NCBI GenBank assembly: GCA_031282125.1
Contig: JAITEH010000128.1
Span: 1-7,671 of the forward strand
Length of the DNA stretch: 7,671 bases
DNA from: Campylobacteraceae bacterium
GTDB taxonomy: Bacteria; Campylobacterota; Campylobacteria; Campylobacterales; Campylobacteraceae
Reading direction: 5' to 3'
Shown here: one piece after another, positions 1 to 5,164 of the stretch
Numbering within the stretch: the first letter of the stretch is position 1
How the letters are laid out: the number at the start of each line of letters is the position of its first letter
Program-made: the position numbers and the translations under genes
Notes under the pieces: model-generated
The model's input: the letters and a program-made list of their open reading frames with translations, nothing else
Databases searched by the model: none
Told to the model about the DNA's origin: nothing

Positions 1-177
1 GCAGGCAAACATGTGCGCTTTCGCGTCTTTCTAAAAGGCCGCGAGATATCAAATCCCGAGTCAGGCGTAACTGTTCTCAACAATGTCTGGGGCTTGATGA
101 ATGATATTGCCGACAGAGACCATGAGCCAAATTTTGAAGGACGATATGTCAATATGCTGACCGTGCCGAAAAAATAA
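1..177 (+). CDS. infC: Translation initiation factor IF-3, C-terminal part (5' truncated by window)
   Basis: The reading frame is open from base 1 and encodes the last 58 residues before a TAA stop. IF-3 binds the 30S subunit, keeps it apart from 50S and checks the start codon; the C-terminal domain seen here carries the 30S-binding and anti-association activity. The visible part starts [20 protein letters not shown], which matches the beta-strand of the IF-3 C-terminal domain (in Helicobacter: KHVKFKVVLKGRE). It ends with the family's [13 protein letters not shown] tail. The N-terminal domain and start lie outside the window. In many bacteria infC is followed directly by rpmI and rplT; here a lipoprotein gene lies between. 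The family call is firm from this short tail plus the downstream L35 and L20 genes. Confidence 0.93.
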   Translation, partial: AGKHVRFRVFLKGREISNPESGVTVLNNVWGLMNDIADRDHEPNFEGRYVNMLTVPKK

Positions 178-216
178 GTTTGTTATTTTCTGCGAAAAGC
201 AAATTATAATTAAAAT

Positions 217-237
217 TTAAGCCATATGGCTTTTTTT
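217..237 (+). terminator. Rho-independent terminator after infC
   Basis: A short palindrome, AAGCCATATGGCTT (219-232), runs straight into a tract of seven T (231-237). The stem is 5 bp (AAGCC/GGCTT) with an ATAT loop. It lies about 40 bases after the infC stop and just before the next promoter, so it separates infC transcription from the lipoprotein gene. The stem is short, so termination may be partial. Confidence 0.6.
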
Positions 238-265
238 GATTAAAAATTATAGTATAATACCACAA
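236..265 (+). promoter_or_regulatory. Promoter for the lipoprotein gene
   Basis: A perfect -10 box TATAAT lies at 253-258 in the context ATTATAGTATAATAC, with T/A-rich sequence upstream and no properly spaced -35 box (TTGATT at 236-241 is only 11 bases away). This fits the sigma-70 promoters of Campylobacterota, which rely on the -10 box. The predicted start of transcription is about 264-266, giving a leader of roughly 90 bases before the ATG at 354. Confidence 0.55.
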
Positions 266-275
266 TGTTTTATGG

Positions 276-306
276 AGACAAAAGGATATTTCCGATAGTT
301 TTGTCT
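276..306 (+). promoter_or_regulatory. Leader hairpin upstream of the lipoprotein gene
   Basis: Two perfect 8-base inverted arms, AGACAAAA (276-283) and TTTTGTCT (299-306), enclose a 15-base loop. The hairpin would begin about ten bases after the predicted transcription start. It is followed by an A/T-rich single-stranded stretch and the Shine-Dalgarno sequence AAGGGG (341-346). It could protect the mRNA 5' end or bind a regulator; neither function can be read from the sequence. The stem is A/U-rich and so of moderate stability. Confidence 0.4.
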
Positions 307-353
307 AAAAAACAGCATTAAATTTTTCAAAAATTTTTTTAAGGGGTGGATTT

Positions 354-776
354 ATGAAAAAGTTTTTAAGCTTTTTGGCTTTTGGGGCAGTAATTTTAAG
401 TCTAAGCGGTTGTACTACAAAGCAAATTATAAATCCTGTAACAAATATTGAAAAGAAAGACGTTTGTATCACAGAAAATAAGCTTGTCAAGGGTGATTTT
501 TTGCGAGTATTTACGGATACGCTTAGAGAAAAAGAGTATAAAGTTACACTCAAGCAAGCTTACGATAACGTAGAAGATTGCTATTTGAGGGCCGACTATA
601 CGGCAAATTGGTCTTGGGATCTTGCCGTATATATGATATACGCCAATATCAAAGTTTTTGAGAAAGGCAATCTTAGAGGCGAGGCAATATATGATGCCAG
701 ACATAATGTTGGATTTGGTAAATTTATTAACGGCGCTGATAAAATTAGAGAGTTGGTAATAGGACTTTTTGAATAA
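354..776 (+). CDS. Small outer-envelope lipoprotein, Sbal_3080-like family
   Basis: This encodes a 140-residue protein with a classic type II signal peptide: MKKF, a hydrophobic stretch, then lipobox LSGC with the lipidated cysteine at residue 20. The mature part is about 120 residues. It has two further cysteines, C38 (in DVCITEN) and C76 (in EDCYLRADYTA), which could form a disulfide in the periplasm. The NWSWDLAVYM segment (85-94) and the later RGEAIYDAR segment recall, from memory, small proteobacterial lipoproteins named Sbal_3080 family, whose function is unknown. The start is supported by AAGGGG seven bases upstream. The gene sits between infC and rpmI but has its own promoter and follows a terminator, so it is probably an independent unit placed in the ribosomal-protein locus. 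Family assignment is by recall of motif pattern only. Confidence 0.8.
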   Translation: MKKFLSFLAFGAVILSLSGCTTKQIINPVTNIEKKDVCITENKLVKGDFLRVFTDTLREKEYKVTLKQAYDNVEDCYLRADYTANWSWDLAVYMIYANIKVFEKGNLRGEAIYDARHNVGFGKFINGADKIRELVIGLFE

Positions 777-940
777 TATTTTCGAGTTTGCCGTGCTTGC
801 TCAAGTGCAATAGCAAAACATTTTACTGCTATTTAAGAATCTTTCCGCTAAAATTATAGGCTTTGAAAAATGCCAATTAAGCGCAAGTCAAAAAGCGGGC
901 TTAAACAAGCAGATTTCAGATATTTACGCAAGGAGTCGGC
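777..940 (+). promoter_or_regulatory. Lipoprotein-rpmI intergenic region with candidate promoter and hairpins
   Basis: This 164-base spacer has no gene. A hairpin with arms AATAGCA (809-815) and TGCTATT (827-833) follows the lipoprotein gene; without a good T tract it would be a weak terminator at best. A candidate -10 element, TAAAAT (849-854) followed by TTATAG, could start rpmI-rplT transcription near 861-866. Within the resulting leader, TTAAGC (877-882) can pair with GCTTAA (899-904), with an extra GC/GC pair inside (883-884 with 895-896). The Shine-Dalgarno sequence AAGGAG (930-935) serves rpmI. The promoter call is tentative because the -10 box is imperfect and there is no -35 box. Confidence 0.4.
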
Positions 941-1135
941 ATGCCGAAAATGAAAACGGTACGCGGAGCGGCAAAACGCTTCAAAGCTGCTAAAAACCGC
1001 ATTAAACGCGGAGCTGCTTTTAGAAGTCATATTTTGACCAAAAAACCCGCAAAACGCATGCGTGGATTAAAAGAGGCAAAATACGTTGATAGTACAAATG
1101 AGAAATCTATCAAAATAATGCTTTGCCAAAGTTAA
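941..1135 (+). CDS. rpmI: 50S ribosomal protein L35 (bL35)
   Basis: This encodes a 64-residue, very basic protein, the normal length for bL35, a small late-assembling protein of the large ribosomal subunit. The start [15 protein letters not shown] is the diagnostic L35 N-terminus. It is followed by the basic core with [14 protein letters not shown], the segment of the family that contacts 23S rRNA. AAGGAG lies five bases before the ATG, so the start is secure. It is followed after 110 bases by rplT, as in most bacteria. The C-terminus ([14 protein letters not shown]) is typical of the short family tail. In Escherichia coli this gene is co-regulated by L20 binding to the leader; whether that applies here is unknown. 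Confidence 0.97.
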   Translation: MPKMKTVRGAAKRFKAAKNRIKRGAAFRSHILTKKPAKRMRGLKEAKYVDSTNEKSIKIMLCQS

Positions 1136-1245
1136 TACGCTTTATTTTAGTTTTTGATTTTTAAATCATTCAATCGTTGCAATCCCCCTGCAAAACAGGG
1201 CAAGTCCTCAAAACAGAGGCACCAAAAGGTTAAGGAGAAAGAAAA
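1136..1245 (+). promoter_or_regulatory. Structured rpmI-rplT spacer, candidate L20 autoregulatory leader
   Basis: The spacer holds two similar hairpins in tandem. The first has arms CCCTG (1186-1190) and CAGGG (1196-1200) around loop CAAAA. The second has arms CCTC (1206-1209) and GAGG (1216-1219) around loop AAAACA. Both read CAAAACAG(A)GG followed by CA, so they look like two copies of one motif. They end 13 bases before the rplT Shine-Dalgarno AAGGAG (1232-1237). TCCT at 1205-1208, part of the second stem, could instead pair with AGGA of that Shine-Dalgarno. An A/T palindrome, TGATTT-TT-AAATCA (1155-1168), lies upstream. L20 is known to repress its own operon through RNA sites in other bacteria; assignment of these hairpins to that role is inference. 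Confidence 0.4.
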
Positions 1246-1605
1246 ATGGCAAGAGTAAAAACAGGCGTTGTCAGACGCAGACGACACAAAAAGGTTCTAA
1301 AATTAGCGCGCGGCTTTTTTAGCGCAAGAAGAAAACACTTCAGAAAAGCAAAAGAGCAGTTAGAGAGAAGTTTAGTTTACGCATATCGCGATAGACGCGC
1401 TAAAAAGAGAGATTTTAGAAGACTCTGGATAACAAGAATCAACGCTGCATGCAGATTGAACGATATCAGCTACTCAAGATTTATCAACGGACTCAGTAAA
1501 GCCAATATAGAGCTTGACAGAAAGATTTTGGCACACTTGGCGATGAATGACGCTGAAGGTTTCAGCGCTGTAGCCGCCAAAGCAAAAGCTGCTTTAGAAA
1601 AATAA
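1246..1605 (+). CDS. rplT: 50S ribosomal protein L20 (bL20)
   Basis: This encodes a 119-residue basic protein, close to the usual 117-120 of bL20, which binds 23S rRNA early in large-subunit assembly and in several bacteria also represses its own operon. The N-terminal extension [25 protein letters not shown] holds the family's RRRRHKK-x-LK-x-A-x-G signature. [24 protein letters not shown] (residues 47-70) is the conserved central motif, and the C-terminal globular domain follows with SRFINGL and the [10 protein letters not shown] helix. Shine-Dalgarno AAGGAG lies eight bases before the ATG. The gene is last in the block and is followed by a strong hairpin. There is no sign of truncation. Confidence 0.98.
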   Translation: MARVKTGVVRRRRHKKVLKLARGFFSARRKHFRKAKEQLERSLVYAYRDRRAKKRDFRRLWITRINAACRLNDISYSRFINGLSKANIELDRKILAHLAMNDAEGFSAVAAKAKAALEK

Positions 1606-1620
1606 TTTATATATCTTCAC

Positions 1621-1660
1621 ACTAACAAACCGCATCAAAATCGGTTTGTTAGTATCTTTT
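1621..1660 (+). terminator. Terminator hairpin after rplT
   Basis: A perfect 12-bp stem, ACTAACAAACCG (1621-1632) with CGGTTTGTTAGT (1642-1653), encloses a 9-base loop and is followed by ATCTTTT. It ends the + strand ribosomal-protein block and faces the 3' end of the convergent WG-repeat gene. The T tract is interrupted on the + strand and absent on the - strand, so it is mainly a + strand terminator or an mRNA 3'-end stabiliser. Confidence 0.7.
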
Positions 1661-1682
1661 CATATCCTCTTCTCAAAAAACA

Positions 1683-2771
1683 TCAGTTTAGTTTTGTCAA
1701 GTACTTGCAAAGCTCTTTTTCCGTAGTTTTAGGCCAGATTATCGTGCCGTCGGCTTTTTTGAGCGTCATTATCGAGCATACCGTATCGGTATATAACAGT
1801 AGTTCGCCGTTTGAATTGTACCAGTATTGGTTATAAAAGTTATCTTCTATCAAAAAAAGTCCGTTAGAGAGCGGCTCTATGAAACCGTCTTGTTTTAATT
1901 TGGCTATTAATTTGCCTTTTTTATCGATAAGACTCCACTCTTTGCCGCGTTTTACCGCCGCCACATTGTTTATATTAAAGCCAACCGCGCCGTCAAATTC
2001 AGCCCTTATCGCTATCTCGCCATTTTCGTTAATGTAGCCCAATTTACCACTCTTCTGCACAATCGCCAACCCATGCGCAAAATTTGCGGCATAATCAAAC
2101 TGCGGTTGTATTACCATGTTGCCTTTTGTGTCGATAAATCCGTATTTGCCGTCTTTTTTGACTGCCGCTAAAAAATTATCGGCAAAATCATTTGCAAAGT
2201 CAAACTCGTTTTTGGTTATCCATGCGCCTTTTTCATTGATAAAACCCCATTTGCCGTTTTTCTTAACTCTTGCCAGCGCGCTATCATCAAACGAATAGAC
2301 ATCTTCAAACTGCGCCCTTATAACCACAACACCTTTTGTATTGATAAAGCCCCACTCATCTTCCCATCTCACAGGAGCCAAACCGTTTGCGGCAAAACTT
2401 TTCGCTTCCGTAAATTGAGGCTCTATCGCGATAAGACCGTCATCGCCTATATATCCCCAATGGTTATTTAATTTCACTGCAGCTAAAAAGTTGGCGGCAA
2501 AGGCTCCCGCATCGTCAAATTTCGTATCTACGATTATCTCGCCTCTGAAGTTGATAAAAACGCTCTTGTATCCGCTGCCGACAAGAGCCAAGCCTATAGA
2601 TGAAAATCGATTGACATAATCAAACACAGGCTCAACCGCTATCTCGCCCTTGGAATTTAAAAAACCACACTCTATCAGACAAAAACTACTCATTTCATTA
2701 GCAAACATATTTTCTTTAGCCGTACACACAGTGGAAGAAATAAATAATATTATTAAAAACAGCCGCTTCAT
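1683..2771 (-). CDS. Exported WG-repeat protein
   Basis: This 362-residue protein starts with a signal peptide (MKRLFLIILFISSTVCTAKE; likely signal peptidase I cleavage near TVCTA-KE, since STVC is a poor lipobox). The rest is built of WG-type repeats with the pattern WGFIN-x-KG-x-hydrophobic-x4-F-(D/E)-x4-F. Copies begin near residues 36, 70, 105, 140, 175, 210, 244 and 279. The spacing is 35 residues, exactly so for copies two to six; the last copy is degenerate and a non-repeat tail of about 65 residues follows. Such repeats (Pfam WG_beta_rep) are thought to form beta-rich folds and occur in exported and cell-surface proteins of mostly unknown role. The ATG has AGGAG five bases upstream (minus strand complement of 2777-2781). 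A perfect -10 box lies further upstream, so it is probably transcribed on its own. Its partner and substrate cannot be deduced. Confidence 0.88.
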   Translation of the reverse strand: MKRLFLIILFISSTVCTAKENMFANEMSSFCLIECGFLNSKGEIAVEPVFDYVNRFSSIGLALVGSGYKSVFINFRGEIIVDTKFDDAGAFAANFLAAVKLNNHWGYIGDDGLIAIEPQFTEAKSFAANGLAPVRWEDEWGFINTKGVVVIRAQFEDVYSFDDSALARVKKNGKWGFINEKGAWITKNEFDFANDFADNFLAAVKKDGKYGFIDTKGNMVIQPQFDYAANFAHGLAIVQKSGKLGYINENGEIAIRAEFDGAVGFNINNVAAVKRGKEWSLIDKKGKLIAKLKQDGFIEPLSNGLFLIEDNFYNQYWYNSNGELLLYTDTVCSIMTLKKADGTIIWPKTTEKELCKYLTKLN

Positions 2772-2802
2772 GCGCTCTCCTGCGAGTTTTATTTGAGTTT
2801 TA

Positions 2803-2820
2803 TATTACATTATATCAAAC
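2803..2820 (-). promoter_or_regulatory. Promoter of the WG-repeat gene
   Basis: On the minus strand a TATAAT box (complement of 2809-2814) lies in the context TTGTTTGATATAATG, resembling an extended -10. The predicted start is about 30 bases upstream of the ATG codon at 2771. No -35 box is seen at 16-18 bases. The flanking spacer to recO (2821-2906) is very A/T-rich and shows no convincing terminator, so read-through from recO is possible. Confidence 0.5.
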
Positions 2821-2906
2821 AACATCTTTAAAATAGACAATTTCCAAGTTTTATAAATAAAATATTTGTATTTTTATATTGTTAAGTTTTTTTATTTACT
2901 ATATTT

Positions 2907-3533
2907 TTAGAATCCCTCATTCATCACTCTATAAAGGTATTCTATCTCATCATCATCCAAAAAAAGCGTCTTTTTTGTATCAAAAAGCTTTTTTAATTTA
3001 TCTATATATAGACCTGTGTTGTGTATGCATTGTGTATGTGCAGGCAGATAAGCGCGCGCAAGCGCTACGCTCTCATCTTCAATTTTTTCTTCACACAAAA
3101 AACACTGCTCCAAAGAGTGGAGTCTGCCCTCAAAATGCAAAAGCTCCAGATACGCCTCTACGGCAACTCTTTTGGGATTTTGCTTATGCCACTTGTCGGC
3201 AGAATTTTTCAGCAGGTCAAAGTAAAATCTGTCTATATTCTCTACATCTTTCAAATGCTCATAAAAAAGTTTTACAAAGTTTTGCCAAAAATAGAAACGG
3301 TCTCTGTCAAGACTCCATTTATAAGCTAAATGTATGACGTTTCTTAACTGCGCAAGGCTGGAACGGGCGGAAAATTGCGTTTCAAAATCTATAAAATAGC
3401 CGTTATTTATCACAGAATGCCGCGCGCCGTAAAATCTATAAACAGCTCTTAATTTATCTTCACAGAGTATGGATACTATCAAATCTTCATCTTTAACTCT
3501 GTTTATGTGTACGATAAAGCCCTGCACTTTCAT
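2907..3533 (-). CDS. recO: DNA repair protein RecO
   Basis: RecO loads RecA on SSB-coated single-stranded DNA with RecR in the RecFOR or RecOR pathway, and also anneals strands. The 208-residue product begins MKVQGFIVHINRVKDEDLIVSIL and continues RAVYRFYGARHSVI, the OB-fold start typical of the short Campylobacterota RecO. The helical part has HLKDVENIDRFYFDLL and YLELLHFEGRL, and a putative zinc site is formed by C144-x2-C147 and H166-x2-C169. The annotated ATG at 3533 has AAAGG directly against it with no spacer. The GTG two codons later (3525-3527) has that AAAGGA at a good distance of five bases and would give MQGFIVH, matching the start I recall for Helicobacter and Campylobacter RecO. 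GTG is therefore the more likely start. It is transcribed divergently from the phosphatase gene. Confidence 0.88.
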   Translation of the reverse strand: MKVQGFIVHINRVKDEDLIVSILCEDKLRAVYRFYGARHSVINNGYFIDFETQFSARSSLAQLRNVIHLAYKWSLDRDRFYFWQNFVKLFYEHLKDVENIDRFYFDLLKNSADKWHKQNPKRVAVEAYLELLHFEGRLHSLEQCFLCEEKIEDESVALARAYLPAHTQCIHNTGLYIDKLKKLFDTKKTLFLDDDEIEYLYRVMNEGF

Positions 3534-3549
3534 CCTTTGACGTATATGC

Positions 3550-3582
3550 TTATTTTAGCAAATATTGGCTAAGATAAAGAAA
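3550..3582. promoter_or_regulatory. Divergent promoter palindrome between recO and the IMPase-accD operon
   Basis: TTATTTTAGC (3550-3559) and GCTAAGATAA (3568-3577) form a 10-base inverted repeat with one mismatch and an 8-base centre. Each arm carries one candidate -10 box: TAAGAT (3570-3575) for the + strand operon and TAAAAT (complement of 3552-3557) for recO. Both would give leaders of only about 12-18 bases. The 63-base gap leaves room for little else, so both promoters must lie here or very close. Confidence 0.4.
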
Positions 3583-3596
3583 AAACAGGAGTTTGC

Positions 3597-4313
3597 ATGG
3601 ACTTCATACTCTCATGCATAGAAGCAAACCGCGAAATATACAAGCTTTTGAACGATAAAGAGAATTTACGCGATAAGTGCGAAATAGGATTTGGCGGAGA
3701 TATAAGCTTAAGAGGGGACTTGGAAGCGGAGGCGATTTTTGTCAAACACTTGAGCAAATTCGGGCAAATTTACAGCGAAGAGAGCGGATTTATAGGCGAA
3801 GGAAAAGATATTGTCGTCATCGACCCGATAGACGGAAGTAAAAATTTCGCTTCAAATATCCCGTATTTCGGCTCTTCGGCAGCCTTAAAAAGAGACGGAA
3901 AAACCGTCGGCGCAGTTGTCGCCAATTTTGCCGCAGGCTGCATGTATATAAAAACCGAAAGTTGTTTCGAGCGGCTCTCTTTTCTTCAAAACAAAAGAGA
4001 GAAGATAATATCCAGCCCGCTTCATGGTATCGGTATTTTTGAAAAAGCGTACAGCTCAGGAGAACTTAGCCTTAAATTGTGCCAATCTTCATTAAAATAT
4101 AGAAGCATGGGAGCGTTAGCTCTCTCTTTGGCGCTGTCTCATGAGGTAGATTTTGTACTTTTTCATGGAGCTATAAGAGAGTTTGATATAGCGGCGGGAT
4201 GGTACATGAGCGAAGATTTATATAGATTTGAAAATAAAAATTTATTGCTCGTAAGTAAAGATAAGGGAATATTTGATAAAATTCATAATTTTATAATGGA
4301 GTTATCTATATGA
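3597..4313 (+). CDS. Inositol monophosphatase family protein (SuhB/CysQ-like phosphatase)
   Basis: This encodes a 238-residue member of the Mg2+- and Li+-sensitive sugar-phosphatase superfamily. The metal-site motifs are visible in order: GGDISLRGDLEAE (33-45), the paired glutamates in SEES (60-63), DPIDGSKNF (76-84) with the two catalytic aspartates D76 and D79, and EFDIAAG (195-201) with the final metal ligand D197. It is slightly shorter than typical IMPases (about 260). Possible substrates include inositol monophosphate, 3'-phosphoadenosine phosphate (CysQ role) and fructose bisphosphate; the sequence does not decide. CAGGAG lies six bases before the ATG. It is first in the operon and its stop overlaps the accD start (ATGA), implying coupled translation. 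A comparable gene precedes accD in Campylobacter jejuni, as I recall. Confidence 0.9.
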   Translation: MDFILSCIEANREIYKLLNDKENLRDKCEIGFGGDISLRGDLEAEAIFVKHLSKFGQIYSEESGFIGEGKDIVVIDPIDGSKNFASNIPYFGSSAALKRDGKTVGAVVANFAAGCMYIKTESCFERLSFLQNKREKIISSPLHGIGIFEKAYSSGELSLKLCQSSLKYRSMGALALSLALSHEVDFVLFHGAIREFDIAAGWYMSEDLYRFENKNLLLVSKDKGIFDKIHNFIMELSI

Positions 4314-5164
4314 AATTTACAGAACTTTTTAAAAGCCGCAGGGTCCAACCCACGCCTGCAGAAACGCCAAGTTACTGGATCAAATGCGAATCGTGCGGCG
4401 CATTAATGTACAAAAAAGAGATTATGCTCCAATCTTACGTCTGCCCAAAATGCGGCTTTCACATGCGTATCAGCGCAAGCGAACGCATAGAACTTTTAGC
4501 TGATAAAAATAGTTTTGTATCTTGCGATGAAAATCTTTGCGCTGTAGATCCGTTGAGATTTGTGGATAAAAAATCATACAAAAAACGTATAGAAGAGGCA
4601 AACGCAAAAACAGGGCGCAACTCTGCCGTCATCAGCGGCGAATGTACGATAGATAATATCGCCGTACAGCTTGTAGTATTTGATTTTAATTTCATGGGCG
4701 GAAGCTTAGGCTCTGTAGAGGGTGAGATGATAGTGCGCGCCGTAAACCGCGCCATCAAGAAAAAACAGGGCGTCGTGATAGTGAGCGCAAGCGGCGGAGC
4801 CAGAATGCAGGAGAGTACGTTCTCTTTGATGCAAATGGCAAAAACTTCAGCCGTTTTGACAAAGCTTTCGGAAGAAAAACTACCGTATATATCAGTCTTG
4901 ACAGACCCGACAATGGGAGGCGTGAGCGCATCATTTGCATGGCTTGGCGATATAATAATAGCAGAACCTGGCGCGCTGATAGGCTTTGCGGGACAAAGAG
5001 TTATCAAACAGACGATAGGCTCGGAGCTGCCTGAGGGCTTCCAAAGAGCGGAGTTTTTGCTTGAACACGGACTTATAGACATGATAATAAAAAGGGGTGA
5101 ACTAAAACACACGATAGGCAATCTATTGAGATACTTTTTGCCCGATGTTAAAGGCGGGGATTGA
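4310..5164 (+). CDS. accD: Acetyl-CoA carboxylase carboxyltransferase subunit beta
   Basis: AccD with AccA forms the carboxyltransferase that moves CO2 from carboxybiotin to acetyl-CoA, giving malonyl-CoA for fatty acid synthesis. The 284-residue product has the N-terminal four-cysteine zinc finger (C26-x2-C29-x15-C45-x2-C48), which is specific for bacterial AccD. The crotonase-like core follows: MGGSLGSVEGE (129-139), SASGGARMQE (159-168), SVLTDPTMGGVSASFA (195-210), and IGFAGQRVIKQT near 224-235, ending in FLPD. It is a little shorter than the 304-residue Escherichia coli protein, at the C-terminus. Its ATG overlaps the upstream stop by four bases and its own TGA overlaps the TTG start of the next gene in the same way, so translation of three genes is linked. 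No accA is in the window. Confidence 0.97.
   Translation: MKFTELFKSRRVQPTPAETPSYWIKCESCGALMYKKEIMLQSYVCPKCGFHMRISASERIELLADKNSFVSCDENLCAVDPLRFVDKKSYKKRIEEANAKTGRNSAVISGECTIDNIAVQLVVFDFNFMGGSLGSVEGEMIVRAVNRAIKKKQGVVIVSASGGARMQESTFSLMQMAKTSAVLTKLSEEKLPYISVLTDPTMGGVSASFAWLGDIIIAEPGALIGFAGQRVIKQTIGSELPEGFQRAEFLLEHGLIDMIIKRGELKHTIGNLLRYFLPDVKGGD

Noticed and set aside
180..210. Possible promoter TTGTTA-19-TATAAT just after infC
   Set aside because: The spacer is longer than optimal and the candidate terminator at 219-237 would stop its transcript at once; the TATAAT at 253 is better placed.
305..704. Two minus-strand open frames across the lipoprotein gene and its leader
   Set aside because: Both are antisense to the lipoprotein gene, whose lipobox, ribosome binding site and promoter are clear; the minus frames show no domain or start signal.
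1155..1168. TGATTT-TT-AAATCA as an rpmI terminator
   Set aside because: The stem is all A/T apart from one G-C pair, has a two-base loop and no T tract after it, so intrinsic termination is unlikely.
2879..3337. Plus-strand open frame of 152 codons opposite recO
   Set aside because: It overlaps the recO coding strand almost fully, has no recognisable domain and begins in A/T-rich intergenic sequence; RecO motifs on the other strand are convincing.
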